Positions 25,337 to 33,690 of a stretch of 46,095 nucleotides of DNA are shown piece after piece (position 1 is the first letter of the stretch; each line of letters begins with the position of its first letter). The notes below the pieces were generated by a model. It saw only the letters and a list, made by a program, of their open reading frames with translations, was not told the DNA's origin and did no database searches. Origin of the DNA: Myxococcales bacterium (GTDB taxonomy: Bacteria; Myxococcota_A; Polyangia; Fen-1088); assembly GCA_003153015.1 (NCBI GenBank), contig PMBS01000075.1, forward strand, positions 1 through 46,095, in the 5' to 3' direction. The position numbers were made by a program, and so were the translations under genes.

Positions 25337-26161
25337 TCAGTGCTCTCCGACCGAGATGCTCACGGGCGCAGTAGGGACTGAGAGCTTCTCGCCAATCTGC
25401 ATCCAGGAATCCTGAATGAAGCTTGCCTCGAGGACATAGGCCCCGGGTGCCGGGAAGAAGCCAACGACCTCTCCCCGAAGCAGCTCCCGCTTCTTCCCCA
25501 GATCCTTCTTCATATCGGCGCAGCGTCTGCCGAGCACCAAGATCGACGCTTTCGTCAAGGGTATCAGGCTGCTCAAGGGCGGTGCGCTCTCCTGTCCTGC
25601 AGGCAGGTCGAACTTGCGGGGACCGATTCCGTCCATTCCATCTGGATCGAGCATAGCTGGATCCAATTGTTCCGGCTTGAGCAGCGAATTGGGGATCCAG
25701 CACGCAGCGATCTCGGTCGCGTGCTCCCGCCCAGGCGATAGCGTGACCTGGCCATTCGCCTTCAGCCACTTGGCAGCGCGCGGCTCGCCGGGCGGGCCAT
25801 AGTAGGTGCGGATCTCTTGGATGCGAACCGGTGCACGGTTGCCCGCGGCCGTTGCCTGAAGTGTCCATTCGATCCCCTCTCCGGCCATCGAGGTGCGAGG
25901 AATCGTCTTGGCGATGAGGGGGTAGACCACCGCAGCCGAAGCTCCTTCGTTCTTTAGGATCATCCGCAGGGTGACGTCCTGCAAAGCCCTGGCCGGCCAG
26001 ATTGCTGGCTCGACCGACAACCGTGCTGAAATCCTCATTCGGCCACCCGTGGTTGTTGTTTCTGTGCTCTCGCCTCCGCGACCAGCCGCGCTCGCAAGTG
26101 ATCCGTACATGCCTGTCGCTCCGACGGCAACGAGGGTCAACAAGATCCGGAGCATTCGCAT
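25337..26161 (-). CDS. Secreted protein of unknown function
   Basis: This 274-residue product is read from the ATG at 26161; an ATG two codons later is equally possible, and the ribosome site is weak. A Sec signal (MLRILLTLVAVGATGMYGSLASAAG) ends near residue 27. The mature part is beta-rich, beginning with an immunoglobulin-like pattern (RISARLSVEPAIWPARALQDVTLRMILKNEGAS) and later KANGQVTLSPGREHATEIAACW and PAPGAYVLEASFIQDSW. Two Cys are present. Such patterns occur in proteins that shield or dock to surface assemblies; no enzymatic motif is seen. It starts 10 bases after the end of the small partner gene of the nucleotidyltransferase, so it may be cotranscribed. Confidence 0.65.
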   Translation of the reverse strand: MRMLRILLTLVAVGATGMYGSLASAAGRGGESTETTTTGGRMRISARLSVEPAIWPARALQDVTLRMILKNEGASAAVVYPLIAKTIPRTSMAGEGIEWTLQATAAGNRAPVRIQEIRTYYGPPGEPRAAKWLKANGQVTLSPGREHATEIAACWIPNSLLKPEQLDPAMLDPDGMDGIGPRKFDLPAGQESAPPLSSLIPLTKASILVLGRRCADMKKDLGKKRELLRGEVVGFFPAPGAYVLEASFIQDSWMQIGEKLSVPTAPVSISVGEH

Positions 26162-26171
26162 GGCTATCTCT

Positions 26172-26450
26172 CTACTTCTTATCGGACATTCGGAGAATTG
26201 ATGAGGCATGCGAAAGATCGGGCCCATTCGTCCTACGCTCGCGAATGCTATCCGCGGTGACTCGTTCGCGCGCCGCCCGGGCTTCCTCGATCGTATGGAA
26301 GCGAAACACGCCACGAGGATATGTGCGCGGCGCGATGGCGAAGTACCTCGCGCAGTGACGCGCGAATCGCTCGAACCCCTCGCCGGGCAAGACCAGGACC
26401 GCGGCGCGAGCCATGTCGTCCAGCGAGCGGAACTTCTGCACGCGATTCAC
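26172..26450 (-). CDS. Small basic protein coupled to a nucleotidyltransferase
   Basis: This 92-residue protein starts at a GTG overlapping the stop of the upstream nucleotidyltransferase-like gene (GTGA). It is rich in Arg and Ala, with a central aromatic segment (FERFARHCARYFAIAPRTYP) and an amphipathic helix (TIEEARAARERVTADSIRERR). I do not recognise a family. The strict coupling suggests a two-gene module in which the small protein is partner, substrate or antidote of the nucleotidyltransferase. That is inference from arrangement only. Confidence 0.6.
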   Translation of the reverse strand: MNRVQKFRSLDDMARAAVLVLPGEGFERFARHCARYFAIAPRTYPRGVFRFHTIEEARAARERVTADSIRERRTNGPDLSHASSILRMSDKK

Positions 26451-26977
26451 GGCCCGTCATCCTCGAGGTTGAAGGCTTGCCGGAGCATGGCCGCATCCTG
26501 GTGATCGAGGGGACGGATGGTGCCTTTCTTCAGACGAAAGAGCGCCCCGGGTGTAGCCACGCGAATCCGAACACCCGCCACCAGCTTCGTGTCCGCCTCC
26601 ACGGTCTCGTAGCTGGCCGCTGATCCGAGACGGGTGATGATGTCGAGGTATAGATCACCAGTGGGCGGATAGTAGCGAACAGCCGGGTACTCGCCGAGCA
26701 GGTCCTCCGTACTGATTTCGTCGATGCTCGGATCGTCGCCGTAGGCGGCCCGCAGCGCACGACGGAGACGGTCGACGTTTTCCGGGGTCGCACGGATGAA
26801 GATGTCCAGATCCTCGGTTGCGCGAACGACCCCGTGCACGCCCATCGCCGCAGCCCCTATGAGGACGTACTCCACCGCCTCGTCCTCGAGGGACTTGAGC
26901 ACGCGGAGCATCTCGTCGCGATCCACCAAGCAAGCGTAACCCACATCCGGCAAATTCCCAAACACGTCCCCTTCCAT
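26447..26977 (-). CDS. Nucleotidyltransferase-fold protein (AbiEii/DUF6036-like)
   Basis: This product of up to 176 residues has a compact nucleotidyltransferase pattern. VEYVLIGAAAMGVHGVVRAT holds the position of the usual GG/GS loop, TEDLDIFIRA supplies the first Asp pair, and DLYLDIITRLG supplies the third acidic strand. The C-terminal part (TPGALFRLKKGTIRPLDHQDA) matches the end of AbiEii-like or DUF6036-type proteins, in which a Lys and an Arg/Asp-rich segment close the fold. Members of this group often act as toxins that modify tRNA or as their relatives. The start is uncertain: the ATG at 26977 has no ribosome site, and in-frame GTG or ATG codons lie 17-22 codons downstream. It is divergent from the rhomboid gene. 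Confidence 0.7.
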   Translation of the reverse strand: MEGDVFGNLPDVGYACLVDRDEMLRVLKSLEDEAVEYVLIGAAAMGVHGVVRATEDLDIFIRATPENVDRLRRALRAAYGDDPSIDEISTEDLLGEYPAVRYYPPTGDLYLDIITRLGSAASYETVEADTKLVAGVRIRVATPGALFRLKKGTIRPLDHQDAAMLRQAFNLEDDGP

Positions 26978-27008
26978 CTGTTGGTGGTGGTACTAGACTT
27001 GCACCATC

Positions 27009-28121
27009 TTGGACCCAACCGCACCAGCCCCATCCGCGAACTTGCGCGACCGTCTGCTCGCCGTGCTTGCCAAGCCGGGCGTTGGTCGCGCTGCCGACCG
27101 AGCCAACTTGGTGGCGGTCCAGGATAGCTTGGCCGTGCTCGAGTGGCCCGACCAAGGCAAAGGCTTGGTGGTGCTTGACCATGCCGGCTCGCCGCCCGAG
27201 GATTTCCGTGCTGCCGTGGACCGCGTTCTGCAGGCGCATCAGGCCGGCTTGCTTTTTCTGGTCGCAGTCGGCGGCGGCGCTGAAGTGCACGCGATATTGG
27301 CAGATGCGGACCGCGCGGCGCCGAACCAAGACCACCTTGGTGTGTACCAACTCACCGAAGAAGGGCGGCTGCTTCGCGTGGCGGGAAGGCGGTTGACGGC
27401 GTTGGAATCGGCCGCCGAGCGGCTCGGCCAGGCCCAGGCGCTGACCCCGGATGAGGTCCCCGAGCTCATCGCTCGCAGCCGGCGCGAGCGCGGCGAGGCG
27501 GCCGCGTTTGCCCAAGCCGTAGCCAAAGGTTTTCCTCGCTTCACCTTTGCCCTTGTCGCGGTCTGCTTTCTCGCCTTCGCTTTGTTGGAAGGCTCAGGCA
27601 CGCGAGGCCAAGCCATCAAGACCTGGCTCAGTGACGGCTCGCGCGAGGTCTGGCAGGGCGAGCTCTGGCGCGTCTTCACCTATGCTTTCTTGCACGCCAA
27701 CACCACCCACCTCTTGGTCAACATGCTCGCGCTCTACAGCCTCGGCGGCTTTCTCGAGGCGCTACTGGGAGGGCGGCGCTACCTGCTGATCTACTGCGCA
27801 TCAGCCGTCGGGGGCGGCATCGCCACTGCGCTCGCGGGCGCCCTGCGCGTAGCCATGGGCGGGCTGCCGTCGTACAGCGTGGGTGCTTCGGGCGCCATCT
27901 GGGGCCTCATGGGTGCGACGCTTGCTCTCGTGCTCGGCCGGCAGCGGGTGCTGCCCCGACTGATCGCACGCGGCTTGCGCCAGCGGCTGCTTCTCGTTCT
28001 GGTCATCAACGTGGCCCTCTCGTTTCTGCCTGGCATCGACCTGTACGCGCACTTTGGGGGTGGCTTGGTCGGTTTCCTGCTAGCCCGCGGTGGCCGCTTG
28101 ACTCGACCTTCAGAAAGCTGA
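27009..28121 (+). CDS. Rhomboid intramembrane serine protease with soluble N-terminal domain
   Basis: Rhomboids cut membrane proteins inside the bilayer with a Ser-His pair. The C-terminal half has the six-span core: WQGELWRVFTYAFLHANTTH with LLVNMLALYSLGGFLE, the active-site GASG (Ser294) within SVGASGAIWGLMGA, and the catalytic His348 in AHFGGGLVGFLLA. The first 170 residues are soluble, with a Pro/Gly-containing alpha/beta pattern (GKGLVVLDHAG, AGLLFLVAVGGGAEV) that I do not recognise. It may recruit substrate or regulate the protease. The start is a TTG; no ATG fits, and the exact start is uncertain. The substrate is unknown. Confidence 0.88.
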   Translation: MDPTAPAPSANLRDRLLAVLAKPGVGRAADRANLVAVQDSLAVLEWPDQGKGLVVLDHAGSPPEDFRAAVDRVLQAHQAGLLFLVAVGGGAEVHAILADADRAAPNQDHLGVYQLTEEGRLLRVAGRRLTALESAAERLGQAQALTPDEVPELIARSRRERGEAAAFAQAVAKGFPRFTFALVAVCFLAFALLEGSGTRGQAIKTWLSDGSREVWQGELWRVFTYAFLHANTTHLLVNMLALYSLGGFLEALLGGRRYLLIYCASAVGGGIATALAGALRVAMGGLPSYSVGASGAIWGLMGATLALVLGRQRVLPRLIARGLRQRLLLVLVINVALSFLPGIDLYAHFGGGLVGFLLARGGRLTRPSES

Positions 28122-28200
28122 TCACGGTGGACAGAGTTGGCTTATTCTGTCTGCTGGTACCAGACGACGTTCGATCGCAAAGACTTGGAGAAGCTAACCA

Positions 28201-29349
28201 GTGTTGACCGCACTCTTACTTGGCGCTGGCGCATCACGCGAGCTGGGGATGCCCCTGCGCGACGAGCTGAACTCTGAGATCGTCGCTTGGCTGAAACCGA
28301 CCTCGCTGCGCAATATCAACTCTGTCTGGCGTGCCCGAGGCTTCGGTCATCCGGACGAAGTCATCGACGACTTGGCGAGGGTCTTGGAATCCTCTGACTT
28401 CGACTACGAATCGCTGCTACGCCAATGGGAAGCCCAATACATCGCGGGCGCGGGCGACGCGCGCGGCCCGAGCTATTACGGCCTGTACGCATGGCTCGCC
28501 CAGGTGGTTTCCCTCGCGCTGTACCGCCGCCAGGTGTCGCACCGAAGCGTCTTCCAAGATGGACTGCCCTACTTCGCAGGCATCGTGCCCTTGGTCAGGG
28601 ACAATGCGCCCCTCTGGGTTTTCTCCGTAAATCACGACGTCTTGGTGGAATGCCTCGCCGCCCACTTCGGCATTCCTGTCAATTGCGGGTTCTCCTCGCG
28701 CACCATCACCCTGCCTTGCCGCAGAAGCCCTGGTACCATCGTCGCCGAACTGCAAGCCAATGTGCTCAGCGAAGCCGAGCTGGCCAACGCCGCCCTGCCC
28801 TTCTTTCCGCCGGGTGCCCCGGGCATCAACCTGCTGAAGCTTCACGGTGCCCTCGACGTGTTCGCCTTTGGCGACAGCCACGACCTGCTCAAGCTGAAGC
28901 CGGAAGCACAGAAGTTCGACTCCATCATCGATGCCCTGCAGATCGCGAACGAAGGACTCCTGGATCCCGGACTGTCCCCCGATCCCCTGTCGGTGACCAA
29001 CCAGATCCCGTTCATCGACCAGAACGGCGAGCGTCAGGTTCTTCGCCGCACCCTGCTGGCTGGTGCCGCCCGCCTGACCGATCCCTATCCGCGACTCATG
29101 CAACGACGTTTCTTGGAGTACTTCCGCGCCAACCTGGGCCAAGTGGACCAGTTGGTCGCCATCGGCTGCAGCTTGGACAATGCCGAGGTCAACGACATCC
29201 TCCAGGATTGGCTCGCCTCGTCGGCCCATCGCCGCCTGGAAATCGTGATTCCACGGATCGAACAAGTTCCCCCAGCTCTGCAGTCGCTCTCCTCCCAGAT
29301 CACCCTGACGCCGTCCTCCACGACAACCTACCTCGAACAATTCGGCTAG
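28201..29349 (+). CDS. SIR2-like domain protein
   Basis: This 382-residue protein starts with GTG and a GGAG site about 11 bases upstream. The N-terminus holds the NAD-binding GAGAS loop (residues 8-12, LLLGAGASRELGMPLRDEL). Further motifs are FSVNHDVLVE (141-150, with the Asn-x-Asp pair), LLKLHGALD (around His215) and VAIGCSLDNAEVNDIL near the end. This is the layout of the SIR2_2-type domain, which in several bacterial defence systems degrades NAD after phage sensing; others are deacylases. No typical defence partner (TIR, Argonaute, HerA) is next to it. A lone SIR2 defence or NAD-signalling gene is possible. Its 3' end meets uvrC head-on. Confidence 0.75.
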   Translation: MLTALLLGAGASRELGMPLRDELNSEIVAWLKPTSLRNINSVWRARGFGHPDEVIDDLARVLESSDFDYESLLRQWEAQYIAGAGDARGPSYYGLYAWLAQVVSLALYRRQVSHRSVFQDGLPYFAGIVPLVRDNAPLWVFSVNHDVLVECLAAHFGIPVNCGFSSRTITLPCRRSPGTIVAELQANVLSEAELANAALPFFPPGAPGINLLKLHGALDVFAFGDSHDLLKLKPEAQKFDSIIDALQIANEGLLDPGLSPDPLSVTNQIPFIDQNGERQVLRRTLLAGAARLTDPYPRLMQRRFLEYFRANLGQVDQLVAIGCSLDNAEVNDILQDWLASSAHRRLEIVIPRIEQVPPALQSLSSQITLTPSSTTTYLEQFG

Positions 29350-29350
29350 T

Positions 29351-29369
29351 GGGCGACCGCAGGTCGCCC
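29351..29369. repeat. REP-like hairpin between convergent stop codons
   Basis: GGGCGACC-GCA-GGTCGCCC is a perfect 8-pair stem with a 3-base loop. It starts one base after the stop of the SIR2-like gene and ends one base before the stop of uvrC on the other strand. The same core occurs at 34783-34803 and, inverted, at 34830-34854. The stem could stop transcription from both sides or protect both mRNA 3' ends. No T tract is present. Confidence 0.7.
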
Positions 29370-31400
29370 CTACGGGTCGGCCCTGCGATGGGAGATCAAT
29401 CTGGGGCTCTCTGAACGGACGGCGAAGTAGTCGTGGACCGCGCTGGCAACCTTGCGGGTGATGCCCGGCACCGCCAGCAGATCCTCTAGCGAGGCTTCCC
29501 GGATCTTCTTCAGGCTGCCGAAGTGGCGCAGCAGATCGCGCTGGCGCGCGGGTCCGATGCCGGGAACCTGGGACAGCTCCGAATGCAGGGTGCGTTTCTT
29601 GCGCTGACTGCGGTGAAAGGTCACGGCAAAGCGATGGGCCTCGTCGCGCAGGCGCTGCAGAACAAACATCTCCGCGCTGTTGGCCCGAATAGGAATCGCG
29701 TCCTTGGCCTGCGGCAAGAACACCCGATCAGGCTGTGGCCCGGCCCGCCCAACCGCGGCTGGTCTTTCGACCACGCCATCCGCGTGCGACGCCTGGGCCG
29801 GCAAAGCCATGTCGCGTTCCTTGGCCAGCGCAATGATGGGCAGGCCCATGCCGGGCCGCACGTCGGTGCCGGTGTCGCGCGCCGCTGCCAGCGCCACACT
29901 CAGTTGCCCCTTGCCCCCGTCCACGACCAGCAGATCGGGCAATCGCCAAGTGTCCAGACTGTCTTCCGACTGGGCGCTCTCCCGCGCGCGACGGAACCGA
30001 CGCGAGAGCACCTCGTACATGCAGGCAAAATCATCCGGGCTTTCGGCCTGCCGGATCTTGTAGGTGCGGTAGCGCGATTTGTCCGGCTGGGCATCCACAA
30101 ACACCACCAACGAGGCAACCGTCTCGGCGCCCTGAATGTGCGAGATGTCGTAGCACTCGATCACGCGCGGAAGTCTTGGCAGCCCCAGCCGCCGCTGCAG
30201 CCGGCCCAAGGTGGCCTCGGCGTCATCGCGCAGGTTGCGCCGGCTGGCAAAGCTGGCGGCAGCGTTCTTACGCGCCAACTCGACCAAATCGTGTCGGGGC
30301 CCGCGCGCCGGCACCAGGATCTGGACCTTCTTGCCCCGCTTCTCGCTCAGCCACTCGGCCTTGAGATCAGCATCGGCGATGGCGAAGGGCAAGAGAACCT
30401 CGTCGGGCGGCATGGGCAGAAGGTCGTAGTGCAGCCCGAGAAAGCTCGACAGAACCTCGGCATCGGGGAACTCCTGGCGGGCAAAGGAAAAGGCTCGACT
30501 GCCGATCATCTTGCCTTGCCGCACGGACAGCACCACCACCTCAAGCGCCATGCCTTCACGGCAAAAGCCGATGACGTCCTGATCCAGCAGATCCGCCGAC
30601 ACCACCCGCTGAGACTGCAAGACGGTCTCCAGCGCCTGGATCTGGTCGCGCACGATGCTGGCACGCTCGAACTGGGTCTGCCGGGCAGCCTCCTGCATGC
30701 GTGCGCGCAGGCCGGCCAGCAGCTCGTCGCTCTTGCCCTCAAGAAACAGGCGCACGTCGCGCACCTGCTCGGCGTACTCATCCGGCGAGACGGGCACGCA
30801 ACAAGGGCCGAGGCAGCGGCTGATCTGGCACTGCAGGCAGGGACGGCTGCGGTGGTGCAGGACGTGATTGGTGCAGGTTCGCAGCCGAAAGTGGCGATTG
30901 ACCACGCGCAGCGCCTCTCGGCACGCACTGGCCGAATGGTAGGGGCCGAAATACCAGGCGCCGTCGTCGGCCATGCGCCGCACGATCTCCAGGCGCGGCC
31001 ATTCGACCCGCGGATCCAGGCGCAGCGACAGGAAGTTCTTGTCATCGGTCAGCTTGACGTTGAAGCGGGGTTGGTGGCGCTTGATGAGGGTGTTTTCCAG
31101 CAGCAAGGCTTCTTTCTCGTTGCTGGTCACCACTGTCTCGATGTCCGCCACCACACTCTCCAGCAGAGGCACGAAGTCCCGCGTGTCGCCCGAGGCAGGC
31201 TGGAAATACTGGCGTACGCGGTTGCGCAGATTCGCGGCCTTGCCGATGTACAGCATCTTGCCGCGACGATCCTTCATTAGATACACGCCGGGCTGGCTGG
31301 GCAGGCGTTCGAGGACTTCGGCCAGCGTCCTGCGCTCCGGCGCAATCTCCGCGTCGCGGAGCTGGCTGGGCTGGTTGGGGAGCTCTTCACCCTCGGGCAT
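29370..31400 (-). CDS. uvrC: Excinuclease ABC subunit C
   Basis: UvrC makes the two incisions around bulky DNA lesions after UvrAB marking. The protein of about 676 residues has every domain. The GIY-YIG 3'-nuclease opens with SQPGVYLMKDRRGKMLYIGK. A Cys-containing segment follows (CLQCQISRCLGPCC), then the UVR helix pair (ARMQEAARQTQFERASIVRDQ), the RNase H-like 5'-nuclease (ECYDISHIQGAETVAS, LLVVDGGKGQLSVAL) and tandem HhH motifs (QVPGIGPARQRDLLRHFG, AVPGITRKVASAV). ATG 31400 is chosen, 13 bases after AGGAGG; the ATG at 31412 sits too close to that site. An extra segment of about 30 residues lies before the RNase H end (ALPAQASHADGVVERPAAVG). Confidence 0.95.
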   Translation of the reverse strand: MPEGEELPNQPSQLRDAEIAPERRTLAEVLERLPSQPGVYLMKDRRGKMLYIGKAANLRNRVRQYFQPASGDTRDFVPLLESVVADIETVVTSNEKEALLLENTLIKRHQPRFNVKLTDDKNFLSLRLDPRVEWPRLEIVRRMADDGAWYFGPYHSASACREALRVVNRHFRLRTCTNHVLHHRSRPCLQCQISRCLGPCCVPVSPDEYAEQVRDVRLFLEGKSDELLAGLRARMQEAARQTQFERASIVRDQIQALETVLQSQRVVSADLLDQDVIGFCREGMALEVVVLSVRQGKMIGSRAFSFARQEFPDAEVLSSFLGLHYDLLPMPPDEVLLPFAIADADLKAEWLSEKRGKKVQILVPARGPRHDLVELARKNAAASFASRRNLRDDAEATLGRLQRRLGLPRLPRVIECYDISHIQGAETVASLVVFVDAQPDKSRYRTYKIRQAESPDDFACMYEVLSRRFRRARESAQSEDSLDTWRLPDLLVVDGGKGQLSVALAAARDTGTDVRPGMGLPIIALAKERDMALPAQASHADGVVERPAAVGRAGPQPDRVFLPQAKDAIPIRANSAEMFVLQRLRDEAHRFAVTFHRSQRKKRTLHSELSQVPGIGPARQRDLLRHFGSLKKIREASLEDLLAVPGITRKVASAVHDYFAVRSESPRLISHRRADP

Positions 31401-31518
31401 CAGGGCAAGCATACCTCCTAACGTCGAACCAGGAGCTCCAGCTTGCCAAAGCGCGGACCTGGCTGGTAGACAGGCTCGCGGGCTTGCAGTCGCATAGGCC
31501 CGCGGATAACGTGGGTTC

Positions 31519-32295
31519 ATGAAAAAAGCCCCGCGGCGTCTTGTGCTAGCCCTGCTGGCCGGCGCGGCCTTGCTGGCTGCAGGGTCATACTTCGCGGTTC
31601 ACGCAGCGCCGCGACCGGTGGCATACCTGACTTGGTACGGCCAGTCGTGCTTTCTCCTGGAAAGCGCGACCGGAACCCGCGTGGTGATGGATCCGATTCC
31701 GAGCAACATTGGCTACTTGCCTCCCGCTGACCTGCACGCCGATGCGGTCACGGTCAGCCACGAACATCAGGACCACAACAACGTGGCCCTGGTGCGCGGC
31801 AAGCCCAAGATTCTGCGCGGGCTGACGCCCGACAAGAAGGGCTGGATGAGAATTGACGAGAAGGTCAAGGACATCTCCATCCGCTCGGTCGGCGTCTATC
31901 ACGACGACAAGAAGGGCGCCGAGATCGGCCTAGATACGGTGTTCGTGTTCGAGGTGGGCGGCGTACGCATCGCGCACCTGGGCGACCTGGGCCACATCCT
32001 GACCGACGAGCAGATCTCTGCCATAGGCTCGGTTGACGTGGTGCTGGTTCCGGTCGGCGGCGTGTGGACCGTGGACGCGCACAGGGCCACCCAGGTCATC
32101 GACCAGATTCGCCCGCGTCTGGTGACGATTCCCATGCACTACCGCACCGACGTTCTCACCATCAAGGAACTGGCCACCGTCGATGGCTTTCTGGCCGGCC
32201 GATCCAACGTGCGGCGCGAAACTGGTGCGCGCCTCGCCATCACCGGGCTCCGCTCACGCCCATCGGCCGAGACCGTGGTGTTGCGTTACCAGTAG
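31519..32295 (+). CDS. Exported metallo-beta-lactamase-fold hydrolase
   Basis: This 258-residue protein has a basic start and hydrophobic segment (LVLALLAGAALLAAGSYFAV), a signal peptide or anchor. The remainder is an MBL fold of the UlaG/Lactamase_B_3 type: LTWYGQSCFLLES, DPIPS, the metal motif SHEHQDHNN, HLGDLGHIL and a late TIPMHYRTD. The zinc ligand set H-x-E-H-x-D-H departs mildly from HxHxDH (Glu for the first middle residue), as seen in some relatives. The substrate is unknown. It is divergent from uvrC, with about 110 bases between. Confidence 0.85.
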   Translation: MKKAPRRLVLALLAGAALLAAGSYFAVHAAPRPVAYLTWYGQSCFLLESATGTRVVMDPIPSNIGYLPPADLHADAVTVSHEHQDHNNVALVRGKPKILRGLTPDKKGWMRIDEKVKDISIRSVGVYHDDKKGAEIGLDTVFVFEVGGVRIAHLGDLGHILTDEQISAIGSVDVVLVPVGGVWTVDAHRATQVIDQIRPRLVTIPMHYRTDVLTIKELATVDGFLAGRSNVRRETGARLAITGLRSRPSAETVVLRYQ

Positions 32296-32336
32296 AACGC
32301 GCTGGCTTGTGCGCAGGCGTGCCATAATCCCCGCCC

Positions 32337-33647
32337 ATGCGGCATCATCTGCTCTTCCGATCCCGAATCCTGCTGTTCGTTCTGGCCGGGCTGTGTGCCT
32401 TCGCCGGCGGCCTGGTGGCCAGTCGACCCAGTCGCGCAGCGCGGTTCGACCCGTATCACAAGTTGGGGGTCTTCACCAAGGTGCTCTCCTACATCGAGAA
32501 CAGCTACGTCGAAGACATCCCCGAAACCGACTTGATGTACGGAGCCGCGCGCGGCCTGACTGACGCCCTGGATCCCCACTCGCGCTTCATGGACCCCGAG
32601 GAATACGACCGCCTGAAAAAGGAAACCGAAGGCGACGCGGAGATTACTGGGATTGGCGTCGACCTGGAAAAGCGCAAGCGCGGCTTCGTGGTGGTGTCGC
32701 CCATCGAGGGCTCGCCCGCCTTCCGCGCCGGCATCGAAGCCGGTGACATCATCGACCGCATCGACGGCGTGGAGGCATCCCCACTCGACTGGAACGACGC
32801 GGTGGCGCGCATCCAGGGCCCGGCGGGCAGCGAGGTCGTGCTCACCATCAATCGCCGCGGACGCGAAATCACCTTCAGGATCCGGCGGGAAAAGTTCGAG
32901 GTCAAGGCGGTGGAATGGCGCATGCTCGACGACGGCTACGGCTACCTCAAGCTGCGCCTGTTTTCGGCCATCACCGACGCCAAGGTCTTGGAGGGGCTGC
33001 AGGACATCCAGACACGCAGCGCGTCTGCGGGCGGCATCAAGGGCATCATCCTGGATCTGCGCCATAACCCAGGCGGGCTCCTGGATCAGGGCGTCAAGGT
33101 GGCCGACCGGTTCGTATCGTCAGGACTTATCGTGCGCACCGTGGGCAAAGGCGGCAAGGAGATGGATCGGCAGATGGCGCATACGCGCGGCACTTGGCTG
33201 GGCTTCCCCATGGTCGTGCTGGTCGACGGGGCCACCGCGTCGGCAGCTGAGATCGTGGCCGGCGCCCTGCAAGATCACGAGCGTGCGGTGGTCATGGGTA
33301 CGCAGACCTTTGGCAAAGGCTCGGTGCAGACGGTGATGACCATCGACGGCTGCGGGGCCAAGCCGTGCGGGCTCAAACTCACGGTTTCGCGCTATTACAC
33401 GCCCAATGGCCGCTCTATCCAAAGCCAGGGCATCACGCCCAACGTCGTGGTGGAGGCCACGGCACCGGCGCCTGATGGGGGCGATGCCGAGATCGTCCGC
33501 GAGCGCAACATGGAACGTCACCTGCGCAACGAGCAGGGCGAGAAACCCGAAGAGCGCAAGCGCCTGACCGACCACCAACTGCAGGTCGCGCTCGACTACC
33601 TAAAATCGTGGGCCGTTTTTTCGAAGCAATCTGCTAAAAAGGGCTAG
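32337..33647 (+). CDS. ctpA: C-terminal processing protease CtpA (S41 family)
   Basis: CtpA-type proteases trim exported proteins from the C-terminus in the periplasm, often murein hydrolases. The 436-residue protein has an N-terminal anchor (about 9-28), a substrate-binding segment (DPHSRFMDPEEYDRL), a PDZ domain (about 100-190, with GFVVVSPIEGSPAFRAGIEAG and the VVLTINRRG strand) and the S41 core. The core has LRHNPGGLLDQGVKVAD, the catalytic Ser302 (GATASAAEIVAGAL) and Lys327 (TFGKGSVQTV). The tail is charged (EKPEERKRLTDHQLQ). The next gene begins 43 bases on. Confidence 0.93.
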   Translation: MRHHLLFRSRILLFVLAGLCAFAGGLVASRPSRAARFDPYHKLGVFTKVLSYIENSYVEDIPETDLMYGAARGLTDALDPHSRFMDPEEYDRLKKETEGDAEITGIGVDLEKRKRGFVVVSPIEGSPAFRAGIEAGDIIDRIDGVEASPLDWNDAVARIQGPAGSEVVLTINRRGREITFRIRREKFEVKAVEWRMLDDGYGYLKLRLFSAITDAKVLEGLQDIQTRSASAGGIKGIILDLRHNPGGLLDQGVKVADRFVSSGLIVRTVGKGGKEMDRQMAHTRGTWLGFPMVVLVDGATASAAEIVAGALQDHERAVVMGTQTFGKGSVQTVMTIDGCGAKPCGLKLTVSRYYTPNGRSIQSQGITPNVVVEATAPAPDGGDAEIVRERNMERHLRNEQGEKPEERKRLTDHQLQVALDYLKSWAVFSKQSAKKG

Positions 33648-33690
33648 TTTCGCGACGCAGACCGCGCCGCGGCAAGAAAAGGAGAACGCG

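Noticed and set aside
28201-29349. Reading the SIR2-like gene as part of a Thoeris system
   Set aside because: No TIR-domain partner and no SLOG domain were found nearby.
29523-31280. 585-residue open frame on the plus strand across uvrC
   Set aside because: UvrC on the minus strand has all domains; the opposite frame has no motif.
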